In this document: positions 10,701 to 25,700 of the stretch, piece by piece
How positions within the stretch are numbered: position 1 is the stretch's first letter
Layout of the letters: each line of letters starts with the position of its first letter
Assembly (NCBI GenBank): GCA_013396655.1
Contig: WBMV01006668.1
Coordinates: forward strand, 110,778-174,777
Direction: 5' to 3'
Source of the DNA: Campylorhamphus procurvoides
Lineage: Eukaryota > Chordata > Aves > Passeriformes > Dendrocolaptidae
Length of the DNA stretch: 64,000 nucleotides
Notes under the pieces: generated by a model
Database searches by the model: none
Seen by the model: only the letters and a program-made list of their open reading frames with translations
What the model was told of the DNA's origin: nothing
Program-made: the position numbers and the translations under genes

Positions 10701-13700
10701 CAGGTTAAGAGATGTGAAATTAAAGCTTTTGCTTTTAAGTCTAGAAGGAAATTTTAAAATCAATTTATGCTTAAATGGTTTTGGAAATAATTTAAATTCA
10801 ACAAGTATTTTGTGAAAATAACTGGTTTATCCCTTACTTAAATAAGTGGCTGCTTCCCCAAGTCATGCATTCCTGTTTCCTTTGAACACTGGCAGTAGTA
10901 CTCTATAGATTTCTATGGCAAAAACTGAGATAAAGTAAGAGCTGTATAAGAATTTTTTTCTGCTGCCTTGGTGGGCTGAAGCTGCTGAGTTGGTTACTGA
11001 ATCAGATACAACATTGTTGCGCAGGAATCACAGAATCAGAGAACCAGCTGGGTTGGAAAAGACCCCTGAGATCATGGAGTTCAATGAACAGGAATGCATG
11101 TATGGAAAAAAGTGGAGGGTGATGTTGTAGCTGGTCTGATTTAAACTGGCTCAGTGTAGCTGCAGCCTAAGTTTAAGAGCTAAATTCTTAAAGCTAAACC
11201 AGTCTAGTCCGATATTCTGTGGAACAGAGCAGCTGCGTTTCTCCTGTCCCTTTCCAATGCTGCTGTTGCTGCTTGTCTTGTATAAGGACTTCATGTCTCT
11301 TGGCTTGCTTTTGTGTTGTGTCTAAGCTCATCTAAGTGGCTAGTTGTCTAATCTAGTTTGGCAGTTCCTGTATTCATTTGAAATACATAGCAAGTAATGT
11401 AACAAAACAATTCCCAGGCACACATCTAAATTCTTAGCAGTGAGCCCTGTCAAAACTTGTACTTTTGAAGTATTTGTTTAAGTTTGCTAATGCAGTGATG
11501 TAACAGGCTTGAGGAATTTAAAGGTAGGCAAATTAAAGTCTGTGAGCAGGAGTGTGGCATGGAGTGGAGATGGAGGAAGCCTGTAGGAAAGTGCCACCCT
11601 TAAGGGGAGACTTAATGGGCAAGAGACAAAAAATACTCAAGAATTGTCTCCTCATTCTGAATATTCTCTTACCTACATCTAGGACTAAGAAGTACCTTTC
11701 CCCACAGTCTGCACACCCTACTTGTAGGGCAGCACAGTTCAAGAACTGTTCGTTGGTGAAGAACGTCTTATGGAAATTTGGATCTTTCCCTGATTAAAAT
11801 GGTACACAATAATATCTTCATTAAAATTCTTTGCTACCAGAACAGCAGGAACTGGAATTCACTGAGTCAGCAACTTACCAATACCTTTGTTATAGGTTTT
11901 TGGAATCTCCATATTTTCTGATACCAGCCTGTGAAGGAAAATAGTTTTAAGGAAAGATGCTTTCATGAACTTTAAAATGTTAAGAGATGCTGGAGTAACT
12001 GAAGTATAAAACAAAGTACAAACTTTTCCTAAGACTTTCTTGGCTTTTCCTTTGGGAATGTGAAACCAAATGATCAGGTGAGGAATAAAAAAGGGCATAG
12101 TAATCATGTGTTCTAAAACAATAATACATTGTGCATGGTCAGCTGGCTTTTCTTAAGTCATATGGGTGACATCTGGTAACAGATCTCTTACCTTCATTTT
12201 TTCTGCAGAGGAAGTATTTAGAGGATAGATTCTTTTAATTTGGTAAAGGTTGGAGTGCTGGTTTAGGAATGTGTTTCCCGTGTGGGCCTGAAATTTGCCA
12301 TAGAAGTCAGTATTTTGTTTAAGTCTTTCATCTTGCAAGATGTGGTTTTGTTTTGTATGATCTGTCCTTCATTTCTTACTTCTTTTGAACTAGTAACAAA
12401 TAATTGTGATCTTTGTTGTTTTTTTTCTCCCCTCACACTGGATTAGATAAGATTGGAAATAAACATGGAGGAGTCAGAATAGTTGGAAGATTTCACAGAA
12501 TATTCCAGTTCTGAGTTGGAAGGGACCCACAAGGGTCATTGAGTCCAATTCTTTAAGTAAATGGCCCATACAGGGATTGAACCCACAGCTGCGGTGTTAC
12601 TAGCACCATGTTCTAACCGACTGAGCTAATCTCATTTCTGTAAAGTATAGAAAGCTGGGGGAAAAGAGGTAAAGTTGGATAACAAGTTCCTGTGTTTTCA
12701 TGAAATGGTAAGAAGAGCACTTATGGATCAGCTGGCTCTATGATGAGAGAGGACTTTTATATATGCAGAACCTGTTACTATATCAAAATATCAAAACTTA
12801 GTATTTTTGAATCATCTTTGAGTCACCTAAAGGCCTGTCTTCTAACACACAACAGGGGAACTAATCACCTCCTCTTCCTTCTGGTTGTTTCAGTAGTCTC
12901 CTGGCACTTGTTAGTCCAGCAGTGCACGTTACTGCAAGAGCTCTTCCTGCAGCGTGCAGCAGTGGCTCTGAGAGTGATGGAGCAGAGACAAGCAGCCTTG
13001 GCAAGGTGCCTTGTTGAGCACTGCAGAGTTGGCCTGTTTCCTGCTACTGACTACAGCCAGAGCAGCCATTACTTCCTCTGCAGAGCTGGGAAATTGGTTT
13101 GTAACTAAAGTGAGAACTGGAGAAGAAACTGCATTGTGTGCAAAGGACTGAAAAGCTGTTAGACACAAAGTTAATTTTGTGCTGTTGAAAATGCTGGGCT
13201 CAATCAATTTAAACTCTTTCTGTTATTCTTTCACTGTGGAAGTCGATCACTTACCAGTCTGATTGGTGTTGAATGTTATGGAACCATAAGCTTTACTAGT
13301 AGGCAGTTGTGGACTATATATAAAGGACATTGTGGAATGGTAGCTGTATTTAGAGGTGGGTGATCACTCCAGTGTTAGATATGTGAGACAAACACATCTC
13401 TAGTAGGAAAAACATCAATTCAAACATTTGCTTTCTTATCATATTTAATAACAGTGCATTTCGACAGCTGCAACATGTTTTAAGAAGAATTACAATTTTT
13501 TTTTTCAGAACTGTGGCACTAAAGACAGATTTCTTATGATGCATATAGGAAGAAAGAATTTATACTCTTAACCATCCTGGGTGTTCTTGCGGTTTTCCTC
13601 CTTCCTATCAGGGATTTCTATTCTTATCTCAATGGTCTACTGTTATCTCAAACGATGCTAAATAACAAGGCTAACAATGAATTTGATCTTTTCAAAGTTG

Positions 13701-16700
13701 TTGTTTCTTCAGTATGTCATCAATGGTAGATATGGGCTCCAAAGCCACCTTTGTAAGGTGGAGAGGTAGGAATGTTTCTGCATGGAAATATTTTATTATG
13801 TTAATTTCAGAGGGCTGTGTTAAGGTCTGAAGTTTTTCATTTGCATGTGTTCTAGAACAGCCAGCCAGGAAAATCAGACTCGTAGGGTACATCATCTTGA
13901 GCATACGTGCATGTCATCGTATCTGAAAGTGCCAGAAAGCATTGCCAGATTTTTAATTGTTGTAAGAATTCTCAGGAATGGCCATCTGGATGATAATGTA
14001 AAAAGGACAAAAGCAAGATGAAAAATGTGTTTCCTTACATCCTGGTCAAGAAATGAAAATTAGTCTAATGTTTCACAAGACTGTTGTTTAACTGGCTGGG
14101 GGTTTTTGTGTCACTTTTCCAACAATTCTTGTTCCAGTGCTGTGTCACCTAAGCAAATTTTGCTGGCACATTTGTCTGAGCAGTTTTATTGTGAATCAGG
14201 TCTGCATACTGGTGTAGTTTTAAATCAGCCTCTTCTTGGTGGCAGGTGTGTTTTTGTATTGCATCAGTCTTTCAAGTCAAGGAACAGCATGACTGTACAA
14301 ACAGTAGTGTTCTGCAGCACTTAAATCAGAAGGGTAAACTGTGTGTTGGAGTGAGAGATAAGGAGATACCACAAGTATTGATGTGAAAAACTTAAATCTT
14401 ACGAAACTGTCAACTATGCTTGCTTTACTAGTTTTGTGAACAGAGAAGTACTCTATTTCCTGTTCTTTAAGCAGTGACACTAGCTTTGGCTTTCTCCACC
14501 TTTTCTCCAGGTCTAGTTGGTTGTCCATTTGCGAACAATGGACAGTTGATTGATTCTCAGTGACTGTGAATATGAGGGAGACTGGTACTGCTGAACTTTG
14601 ACCAGTATTGAGATGGGTCTTCCACTGTGAACACTAGTGGTTAAATTGATACGGACTTCTGGGAGTACCAGTGGCCATGGGCAAGTCCCTTAATTTTATT
14701 TTTTATAAACTCTTGTCTGTAGAATGTGGTGAATTACCAGTTTCAAGAATTACCATTTTGTTTTATATCTGCCCCTTGCTGCATGAAAAAAGTGGAATGA
14801 AAAGAAGAAGAAGAAGAAGGAGTGCCACTATTGAAACTGTTAATTACTTTTTATTTCCTTATAGTGTAAATAATTAACATTTACAATGTCAGAAAAGTCT
14901 GTCATGGTGTCCTTATAATGATTGTTCTTTGAATGGAAGAGCTTAGGTTATTTCTATGTCTCTTTAAAGGCCTAGTCCATTTTAGGATTAAAAGTGTGAT
15001 AAAGTGCCTTTGTAACTGTCAAAAGTTTAAACAAGTTGAATTAGAATGTGTTACATGTGCTCTGACCACTTGAGCAGAATACCTGAGAGCAAAGGTGTTC
15101 TTCTCATGTTGTCAGAGAAACCCTGCTAGAATTACACTAATAAATTGTTTACCTATGATAACTAGTAGAAAACCTTTCCTATCATACGGCAAGATTTTCT
15201 TGCTCTCTACTTCTGCATAGGGCATGTATTGAACTGGGAACTGTCTCACTCTGCTTCTTACTCATCTTGACACATCTGTAAGTAAAACATGAAAGAACAG
15301 ATATCGGAAGAGACACACTAATGATTTGATACATTTTGTCAAGGTGTGAAGTAAAAAGACTAAATATGCCAGTGTTTTTTCCTTGATTTTTTAGCTGAGA
15401 AGGGGGTTGGACTGCACTGACACAGTTATCAGGGTAGATGATTTTGTTCACAGTTAATAGCTGTAATGTAACATCCATGAAAGAGTATGTTCAAAATCCA
15501 TGCTATCAGAATCTGATTCTTGGACGTTTCTGTCTAAAGAATAGTTAGATCTGGTAGGGAAACTAAGAGGTTAGAAGATCAATAAATATTTCTCTTGAGT
15601 TCTACAAAAGTGATTTGAAAATATCCTCTAGGTATCATGTTTGTTGTCTTGTGTTGGTACTTCAAGGGGGATGATTTCCTTTTAATTTAAGTTTTTGTAA
15701 GGACAGAAGAGTATGTTCTTTCTAAAAAGATATGTGAATGTTCTCTTTAGTTGTTTAAAATATCCAATTTTGTTTGACAAGCAATTTAAGAATAGAAGTG
15801 CATAGACAGAGCTGTTGGGGCACAGTGCAGATGTGATTCTCACTACAGGTCCCTCCGATACACTCATTGTAAGGTTAGGGCATGAGCCTGGGAAGAAATA
15901 CACTTCTGTTACAACCTCCACCAAAGACAGAAGATGTTAGACAAGTCTCTTACACCCAGGCAAGTGCCCTCAACTCCAGAATCCACACACTGACAGCTCT
16001 TCTCTCTGTGTGATTCTGTTCTTAAGTGACATCTGATGAAACATTGAGGGTTTTTTTGACATTGCAGATGGGTGTCATCCATTTTAGTATTACAGTGGGC
16101 CAAACATTTCTATTAGATTTTTATTGCTTAGAATTTGTCCTTTCTTATTAATATACATCTGTCCCTTAAGTGTCTTTTTGAGGGAGTTTTGCAAATTTTT
16201 TGTGGAGTCATTCAGTGGAAGGAGGATACTTCAAGGAAGAAAGAATATGTTTTTCTGTTTTTCCATAAATCTGTAAGGATGTTTTTGGAAGGACTAGCTT
16301 GGAACTGGAACTCAGTTCAGCTGCAGTGGCTTTTGCTGGTGAAAATAGATATAAATTTGTCCCAATTATTACCATTTCAAAAAATAATCTGTTAAGTATC
16401 TTAAAGGCCTCTTTAAGCTTCGCGGATAAAATGGTTGTAACATAGCCCTGTATTTTGCAAAAAAAGGATTTGTGGTAGTGTGGCTTTGTGTCTGCTGCTG
16501 GATTGGAGATACAGTTTGGTCTGAGCACACAATTTAAAATGGAGATCTTTCGTATTGGTTGTACCTCCTCTCACTGACACAGAGACCCAAATGGAGTCAC
16601 TCGTTCCATTCAAATATAGTGGGGACAAGATGACTGAAACTGATTTGGGATTGACTGAGGTGCCACTGTTGAAAAATCTGGTAGGAAGGCAGTGTACATG

Positions 16701-19700
16701 GCAAACATGCTGGAATGAGAAATGGTGACAGGAAGTGATTGCAGTGAAACTCATGCTAAATAAAAAATTGCTTCCCTCAAGAAGGAAATTGGAGCTGAAA
16801 ACCAGTGGGAGCATGGGTTGTGTGTTGAAACTTGTAAACTGATAAAGGAGCCTCAAATGGAAAACAAGTTTCAAGGCAAGGCAGGCAATCCAGTGGTTAG
16901 AGTGGTATTCAAACTTACAGGTGCAGAAACTACATGACAGTAGGAGAAATCTGTAGTTTAGAAATTATCTGGAAAAATAAGGAGAATAGAGTGAAGGTGG
17001 GACAGAAAGACAGTGGAAGCAGAGGTGTTATATCTAGGGGGTTGAATGCTAAGGGGGATGAGTTGGGAGTGAGAATTTGGGGCAAAGCAAGCTGCATTCA
17101 GTAGTTACTGACTTGTAGTGCCTGGGGTGGGATCAGATGTGCCAGACATTTTCTCTCCTGCAGAAAAACGTTCTTCTGCCTGTTTGTTCCACAAGTACTT
17201 GCTGATGGTGAAGCCCATTAACCTTAAGGTGCTGGTCCACATAGAGGCTGCAGCTCCAGTGCTACTGAGGTGAACTGTCCGCTTAGTCATGGCACTATTC
17301 TGCTGCAGTGTCATGCATATGTTACTTATATGCCAGGGAAACTTGTTTTTGATTATCTGCAAATGCAAAGATAAAATAGTGTTATGAGTAGCAATAGCAA
17401 ATGCCCAAAAATGTGAAATTAACAAAATCAAATTTCCATTTTTGAGTCCATTGTTGTTTTCAGGTACTACATTTTAAATCATTTTATCACTTGCTACTTT
17501 TTCATCGTCCTGCTGAAAGTATAAGGTGTTGTTTTCTGGAAATGTAACTTGAAGTATAGTGAAGGAGAGGACAATTTGTAGGTTGCCTTCTTTGTAGTTG
17601 AAGAATTTGTGACAATTAAAGCAGAACATTGCTGGAAGAAAAGTGTCAGTCTGGTGATTTAAATTGAACTGCTTAGAAATTGCCTTTAATTGCATGTTTT
17701 TGCATTTTCTGAGTGCCCAGACTTTGGATACTAGGATCAGCTTTGTGAAAGTGCTGAATAGTTGCATCCACAAATAAAATCAATGAGAGCAGCACGAACA
17801 ACTGAGAAATCATAGTCTCCCAAATGTGTCATTTAGAATTTCTTTAACACTTATCTCTGGGTTTCCCTTCCCCATATGGGAAATCAGTAGAATACTCGCT
17901 GATTTCCTGTGGTGTTGACGAAATAAATTAAGATCGTGATTACTGTGATAAGCACAATAAATAGAACTTAAGGAGAAATTAATAATGGTGTGTTTCAGGC
18001 AAGGGTTTCAGTCCAATCCATGGACTACATACTGAACAATATAAAGGAAAATATAGTGCTGAGTAGCTGCTTGATAAGTGAGTGCTGTACCTCCTGTGCG
18101 CATTTGATATCTGCTGTGGGAAAAAACAGTGTTTGTTTGTGTACTTGAAGACAGTGTGTGGGTGGGGTAGTAGATCAATGCTACAGACATATCCTTAGTT
18201 GTGGCTTTTTCTAACCTTTATGCGCTTGACTTTGTGGCCACAATAGTTTTCTCTCAATGTAGCCTTTTAATGTAGTATTGAATGCATATATTCTGTGTAA
18301 ATAATGTGCAGTCACACAGGGACCATGCTGGATTCATCAACTATCTAGGCTTTGAAAAATGTAGATGTGGGGAAAACCAGGACAGGAGTGATGGAATGAT
18401 AACTATTTGGGTAACCCAATACTCTGTATAGTCATCCATGGGTAAATTTACATTCAAGAAAATATGTGTCCTGTCAGTGAGATTGAGGAATTATTTCACC
18501 TGTCTAAATACCTGAAGGGGTTGCTCTTGTACCTTTTCTCCCTCATACTTGTTTCATGAATATGTAAATTGGTGTGTCCCTGTTGTTACTGTACTTCTCA
18601 GCTACTTTGGAAATTGGCTTATTCCATTCCTGGAATAGTTTGGGTTCTTTTGACAGCTCTGCTTTCAGTGTTTATATTTCATATTTTATGAGGTGCCTTG
18701 CAGGCTGTTTTTCATGGTTGAGGACATCTTCATATATATAAAAAAGTAATACATTACTTTTGGATATCAACATGAAGTATTTGGCCTTCTGTTCCTGGAT
18801 AAGGAACAGACTCACAGGGTGAACTACCTTCCTAGTTCTGTGTCCAGGCAGGACGCCATGCTTTGGTTAATATGAAGCAGGAACAGAGCACTAGTGAGCC
18901 TGCCATGGCAGAAGCAGTTAGTTGTTGCAATTGTGAAATTATTTTTTCGGAGTTTCAGGATTTCCTTCACCAGCCACACTGTTGTTAGCTCACTTTTCTA
19001 GAAAGCAGAGCCTTCCAAATCTTAGCTCTCAAATGCTGTGGGGCAGCTTTCATTCCTGTATCATGCCCTTTTCTTCTCAATGAAGAAGGTTTTTGTTAAT
19101 AACAAAAGAGGCCATATCAAGTTCTCCTGCTAATGTAACTGTGTGTCCCTGTTTCCCTGACTCAGACAACAGTCATGAATATCCTGTAGACTCAGATTAA
19201 AGGTTTAACTCTGCTTTGTCTGGATTGCGGTCTGTCTCTGTTTATTTCCAGTGAGACAGTTTTGACTTTAAAGGTTTGAAGTAGCTTTTGTTCCACAAAA
19301 ATAGATTCAAACTCAACTCGTGGCGGGACTGTCCTTTGTGTCCCTGACAACTTTCTGCATCTGCATCTTTCTGTGAAGGACTGTCTTGTTGGATGACTGC
19401 TTCCGCCAGGAAAATGAAATGATGATGACCAAGGCCTGGTTTTGGTTGTTTAATTGTAGCTTAACAATAAAAGCTTCACAGCTTCTTTCCCTCCTTCATT
19501 ACTTTTCTTTCCATAAAGGGGTTTGTCTCTACCATATATTGAATTTCTTCTTTGATCTCTTTTCAAGTTTCATTGACATCCTGTTCCCTGCCACCGCCAA
19601 CTGTCAAACCTACAGAAGCACTTTCCACTTTCAGCATGAAGAATTTGATTTTTAGTTTTTTAATGACTGTAAGAACTTGTCAGATCATCTGGATTATGCA

Positions 19701-22700
19701 GAAGAAAGAAAGAAAGGATGTTTCCCAGTGAACCCACAAATCTAGTTTTAGCTGTGAAATACTGTATTTTGGAGCATGCATCCTGCTGTTGCCAAGCATA
19801 AACTGCAGGAGAAGGCCCCAGGGAATAATAGGATAATGGAGTTTCAAGGGGATCTTTAAAAGTCCTCTGGACCAGCCTACTCAAGGTGGTCAACTTGAAA
19901 GCTAGAGCCAGCTCTGAAGTTGGATCAGGTTGCTTGGGTCATATCCAGTTAGGCTTTGAGTATCTCCAAGGATGAAGCCTCTGCAGCATCTCAGGGCAGT
20001 CTGTCACAAACTTATACCACCCTTATGGAGGGGTAAGAAATCCAAATACATGGTCGCATGTGTTAGCACACTGTACCAGTTGCTGGTCTCTTGACTAGCT
20101 CTGTGCACTCCAAAGCAAAGCCGCATGCGTGTGGTCTGTTCCTTTGTGTTGAGCACAAACCCTTATTTTCACAGCCTGTCCTGAAAGAGTCTTTATCCAT
20201 TCACCGCAGTACCTCAGGCGTGCAAACTATCCAGCTGCCAGTGAGGAGAGATTATGGGTTGAAGTCATGATGTAAGTGCAGATAGAAAGGTAGAGAGAAG
20301 TAACTTAGTAATGACTGGAAATTTTTGAGATGTGCATGTTCATATCCTGCTTCCTTTTGTTTTTCTGTCAATCTTCCCAGGATCATTCTGGCCTAAGACT
20401 GAAATGGTTCTTTGTGCACCCCTCCTTACATGCTTGGGACTAAAGGTGAGGCAGGATTCTGAAAGTGCATGCCCTTTGTGGATGCTTTGAGGTGAATAAG
20501 GTCTGTGGTTGCAGGCAAAAGAGATGCTGTACATGTAAACTGCATGTCTCAATGCTTGTAATGGTTTGTCATGCTCAGATAAGTCTGGCAGCTGGGCCTT
20601 TATAGCAATTCTGCTGCAAATTTTTCTTAACCTGAGTAGAAGAATTGTATCATGTGCACAGATTGGGAGAGCAGGAGTTGGAGAAACAGAAATCAGTGTG
20701 ATAGGCTTGTTTTTACAAAGTGGAAACTGGGCTAGGATGATGACCATGGAGCTGTAAATATAGGAAGGAAAAACCCACCTCACTCTAGAGAATTCTGCAG
20801 TCTCAAAACAGCGTTTTCTTGGCAATTTAAACTGTTCAGATCCTTGCTGTCATTGCTATGATCCAGGCTTCTCTGTTGCAGTTGACACCTGGATTGATCA
20901 GATCCTACAGTGAGCTAGTTTGGCCTGCAATACCTGCAGAAGTTGAATTCCACAAAAGAACAGAAGAGTTTCCTGCTGGTATAGGAAGCTTACCTGCTCA
21001 CCAGTGAGTCTGGAGAGCACTGGAACAGGTTATGGGGAGTGGGTGAAACTACATGCCACTGTAAGATTGCATGGAGTTGGAGAGTAAAACTGTCGGCAGC
21101 AACGGTGACCTAAATTGTCTTAAAACTACAACCCTCTGTGGGTGTTTCGTCCAACAGTGGAATTTCTGAAGAGGTGCTCGTTTCTTCCCCTTTCTTGCTT
21201 GGGTCTTCCAAGGTGCATAGCATGCTGTTAAACTTTTTCCTTTTAGAGCTTTAAATTGTTAAGAGGCAGAGTCTAGGAGTGAATGCAAATTACAATTCAG
21301 TTACTAAGAAGATATCAAGAGTGCCATTTGGTAATGAAATTTCCATGGTTGTGTTGCTGTAAAGTGGAAGATCTTGAAGACAAGTGCAATCTGTGGATAT
21401 TTAAAGGAGGTTCTTCAAGGAATCTATGCATTGGGTAAACGAACTAAAGATTTTTAATACCTGAAGCTGGTAAAAAAGCTTTTGTTCCTATTCTCTGCCA
21501 TTGACCTGCTTGTGATGAGAACTGTAGCCCCACTGTGAATTTTGTTTCTTTGTAAATTGGTCAGATGATTATTTCAGAAAGGACATGAGAGCTTTAGAGA
21601 TTGTAGTGTAGAGACAATATTTATGAAGATACTTAGGAACTTGTAGGGATTGGTAAACTCAGAACTACCCTTAGAATCTAGAGATTAGTGGTAAAATAGC
21701 TAATCTCTTACATGTGTTGCTTTCAAAGGTGAAAACAAGCTGACAGTGGGGGATGTCCCTTCTGCTTGCTTTATTCTGCTGTCTGTGAGTACAATACTAC
21801 TCCTGCATGACTTTTTTATTTGACTGGACTAGTTGGAAGGACTGTATACTTGTATAATTCTTAGGAGTATTTTCTTCCAGTAAGAAAGTTACAGATTGGA
21901 TGGAGTGAATTAAGGAGTGTACTGATTAAGTATCTTAATTAGTTAACATGTTTTTCGCCCTAGGTGGAAGCTTCTGCATCCAAATCAGGTGAGAAATAAT
22001 ACTGTGGTGTTCTCATTACAGTGTGGGCATGGAGCATATGTACAGCTACTGCAGTGTAGTTTTAACCCTTTAAAGCTGGGAAGGGGAAACAAGCTCAGTG
22101 AGCATACTTACAGAGGTGTGGGAAAAATGTAATTATTTTTTCTCTAACTTTGCTTTTTGAATGGTTTTATGTTAATGTCTGTCAAAACTAGAGAAATTTT
22201 GGGTTGTAGCTTTTGGTTTAGAACAATGTTTTGTGGGGTTCAGGTTTTGGTGTAGGAAAATACTGTACTCATCATGACACCTGAAACTGTTGTATACTGT
22301 TCATCTGACTAAATAAAATTTTTCTCTGACATGGTAAAAAAACACCCACAAAACCAGAGAATCTGTCTATTGATCGGAGTTGATATCTCTGCAAGCTTCA
22401 GAGTCCATTTTAACTCAATTTTTTTTCCAAAATATGACAGTTAAATTCCTTCCTTTAAGAAGGGCACCTTTGTTTCCAGAATAAGTGCCTCCAATTCATA
22501 AATTTAATGCAGTTTGATTAGAAAGGCAATGACAGGTCACAACAGTAAGCCGAGAGGATCTTTCCATTCACCAGAATTCAGGCTCAGCTAAACATATTTA
22601 GAAAAAACTGGAAAGGACAGGGAGTTTGATATAATCTATTAAAAGCTTTTGACAATGTAGAAATGCTTCTAGGTGTGTTTTTTGTTATGGAAGACAGATA

Positions 22701-25700
22701 CGAAGGATACATGTCTTCATTACAAATTTAAAACTCACATGGGATGTTCCTCCATTCAGCAGTTTGCTTAAATCAAAACAAGGCCAATTACTGAGATAAA
22801 AGAAAGTATTGTTTGGTAGCAGAGAGGTACATTAAATTATGGATTGTAAAGGTGTTTAGTAGATTTTTGGCATTGCAGGAAAAATTCGGATTCATCTCAG
22901 GTGACAGGAGAACACCCTGCCATTCCGAGTTGCTTGAAGTCTTGAGATTTCTTTCTACTTCTGGAAAGACTTTTCCAATTATGTATTTTTTTCAGGTGTA
23001 TCCTTAACATTTTTTTTATTTCACCTGTTATTCAGAATTAAGAGAAACTGCACATTTTAAAATATAAGAAAGGCTGACTGTGTGTTGAATGGAGTGAGTT
23101 TACGGTAAGGTTAGTTTACATATATTTAGCAGTGTTAGATTAGTGGTTGGACTTGATCTTAGAGGTCTTTTCCAACCTTAATGATTTTATGATTCTGTTC
23201 TTGTTCTGTAACATTGAAGACTTGCATTTTAGGATGGGATTGTTTAATGTTTATGGTTTTCTGCTTTTTGCCGGGGGTGGAGCGCGGGGGCATGGGTGGG
23301 TGTGTGGATTCCAGAACTTTCTAAGGCTCTCAGTGTTTGTGCACTCTAGATATGTGGTAAAGCACAGATACTTTCCACAAGTGAGTATTCTGTGAGTTAA
23401 GGATGCTTTAGACTTTTAAAGCACGGTAAAGCAGGCTTATTTGACCCAGGAACGTTCTGAGACCTCCTAGTGGGAACCATTTACTAAAAACCTAATGAGG
23501 TGCAAGAGGTCTCACCTACAGCCACATAAAAACTAGAAGATCATGTCTGGGTTATAAATAGGTGTCTCCTTTTGAAGTGTGGTCTGTACTGAGCAGACAG
23601 TTTAGGTAAAGGTTTCATCATAAGGCCTTGCTAAATACACAGCTTTGGGCTTGCAAAATGGGGAGCTCTTTGTTTCCCCTCTGCCACCCCTGTTCTCAAT
23701 TATGCCATCATTTCTTCTTCGTGCAGGTTCTTCAACTCGTGTTCTAATCACAAACCAATGAAGGTGGGTAAAAAACCCCACCTGTTTCCACCTGTTAATT
23801 TTCTGGCATTCAGATTTGTTGAGGTGGCCTGAGGTGCAAACATGTGGGCACCAAAGCTGACTCTGAAGTGCAAGCAGTAGGAAGATAGGTATAGGAATAT
23901 TTATTTTTTTTTTATGACAGAACATGTTCCTCTTGTTTTGTTTTGTGTTATGTGCACTTTTAGCTCTGGTGACTGCTGAGTGTCTGTAACTTGTAGGTGT
24001 GTGATTGGGCTAGGACCCTACTGCTTTTGTCAGCTGAAGTATGTTAGCTATCAAGAGATAAACAGAGGGAAGAGGACATCTTTTAATTGAGGTGTCAAGT
24101 AACCGTTTTCTAAGTTTCAGTTCTTCATTACTTACTAAGCTTTGCAAGGTCTATTCTAGACACATTTCTGTTTTCTAGGTAGATAACTTTCCCTTTCTTT
24201 CTCATTCCACCTTTTTTCTTAGACTTGGTTCATGCTGCTTTTGACATAAATATGATACTAGTTTTTCATTTGGGCGGGCTAATCTGTGTTTTTAGAGTAT
24301 TCATAGATTGTTAAAACATTGAATTTCTAAGACTGTTTTTCCTGCCTGTCCATACTAGATATGAAATACGTAGCAACACATCTTTGGTTCAAACAATGTT
24401 CAGTTGTTAGGGTATTGTATTAATTTGACATTATCTGCATCTGACTATCTTTCTAAATTGATTAACTTACTGAAAAAACATAATTTGTGTTTGAAATACA
24501 CCTTTTACATATGTTTTTATATTTTAGTCCATTCACTACACAGTTATGTATGACTCTGAAGAAGTACTTATGTTTTGGGATTAGAAGCAACCAATGTATG
24601 GCGACTTGAAATGTAGATAGAAACAAGATTTAGCCATAATCAGTCTGCTGAGTGTTGATTTAGTGAGGTGTGCATGTAAGTATCAGGTCTATTTCCCCCT
24701 AGGCCAGAATGGCCATAATCACTTTAAGCATCATCATCCTTCCCAGTTTTCCACCATTTTCAGTAGCCTGTGCATTTCTAAGAATAATTCTGTGTTCTTC
24801 CTGGGAAAGGGAAGGGATCCATTGAGTCCGGGAAGGGACGTGAAGTACCAGTGGTTTAACTCAGATACCTGTTTGTTCTGTTTGGAGCTGCACAGTGGCC
24901 TTTTGTGAAGGTTTTCACATTGCTTGTGTTAGGAATTCATGACTTGAAGCTGGATCTGTTCCTTTTCATTTCTCTGTTCCCTGTTTCAGAATAGTATGGC
25001 ACAGTATGATTTTAGTATGGTTTTAGAGAGATGAGTTTTGTCTCTGCTCCCTGTGATTTCATTTGAACTGCTGAGCTGTGGAAGTGTAGCTTGGCAAGAA
25101 ACCCTTTTGGTTAAGTTTCTGTGGAGAAGGAGGCTGAGGTCTCATATTAAACACATAGGGTTGAATGCCAGCACTTGTTAATTTGGTTTGAAAAAACTAA
25201 TGAGTAAGATAGGAAGGGAGAGAATATGGACTTAAAACACCCAGCACAAAATTATTGTAGAACTCTGTATCTGTGGACACTAGAATAAAAGATAGCTTGG
25301 TAATACTAGGTATCAAAGAGGCTTTCACATGGCGGTGAAATTTTGGAGGAATTGTGACTATTTAGTGTTCAGACTAATAAACTGTGGTTGTCAGGTGGCG
25401 ATACAGAGAAAATTCCTGTGCAACTTCAAAGGGGGAAGTTTAATGTTAATAAATGGATGGTTCTCTTAAAATCTACTGTGCTTAGCTGATTTTCAAAGGT
25501 TAGGTTCTGGTTTAAATAAAATTGCATTTAAGGTGTGATACTTTATCTAGCATACAGCTGCCACAGGCAGCCACTTCCCAGAAGAAGAGTTTTACTTCAG
25601 TGACTGCTTCTGACTTTGGCAAAAACCCCAGGAAATGCCAACTGCTCCAAAATACTTATGCATCTCAGTGAACTTAACGTTTTCCAAATGAAGTTTGAAG

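Noticed and set aside
12563..12635. A functional tRNA-Ile gene on the minus strand
   Set aside because: The acceptor stem does not pair, the anticodon region is altered and a CR1-like tail follows, so it is the head of a SINE.
12740..13108. 122-codon + frame with a leucine/alanine-rich helix-like segment
   Set aside because: It lies within RIMKLB intron 2, is mirrored by a minus-strand frame, has no known domain and no clear splice context.
13313..13325. TATATAAAGG box-like sequence in intron 2
   Set aside because: TATA-like words are frequent in AT-rich introns; no exon or CpG signal follows.
20340..20825. 161-codon minus-strand frame
   Set aside because: No domain, signal peptide or gene context; it sits inside intron 2, and its composition looks like chance.
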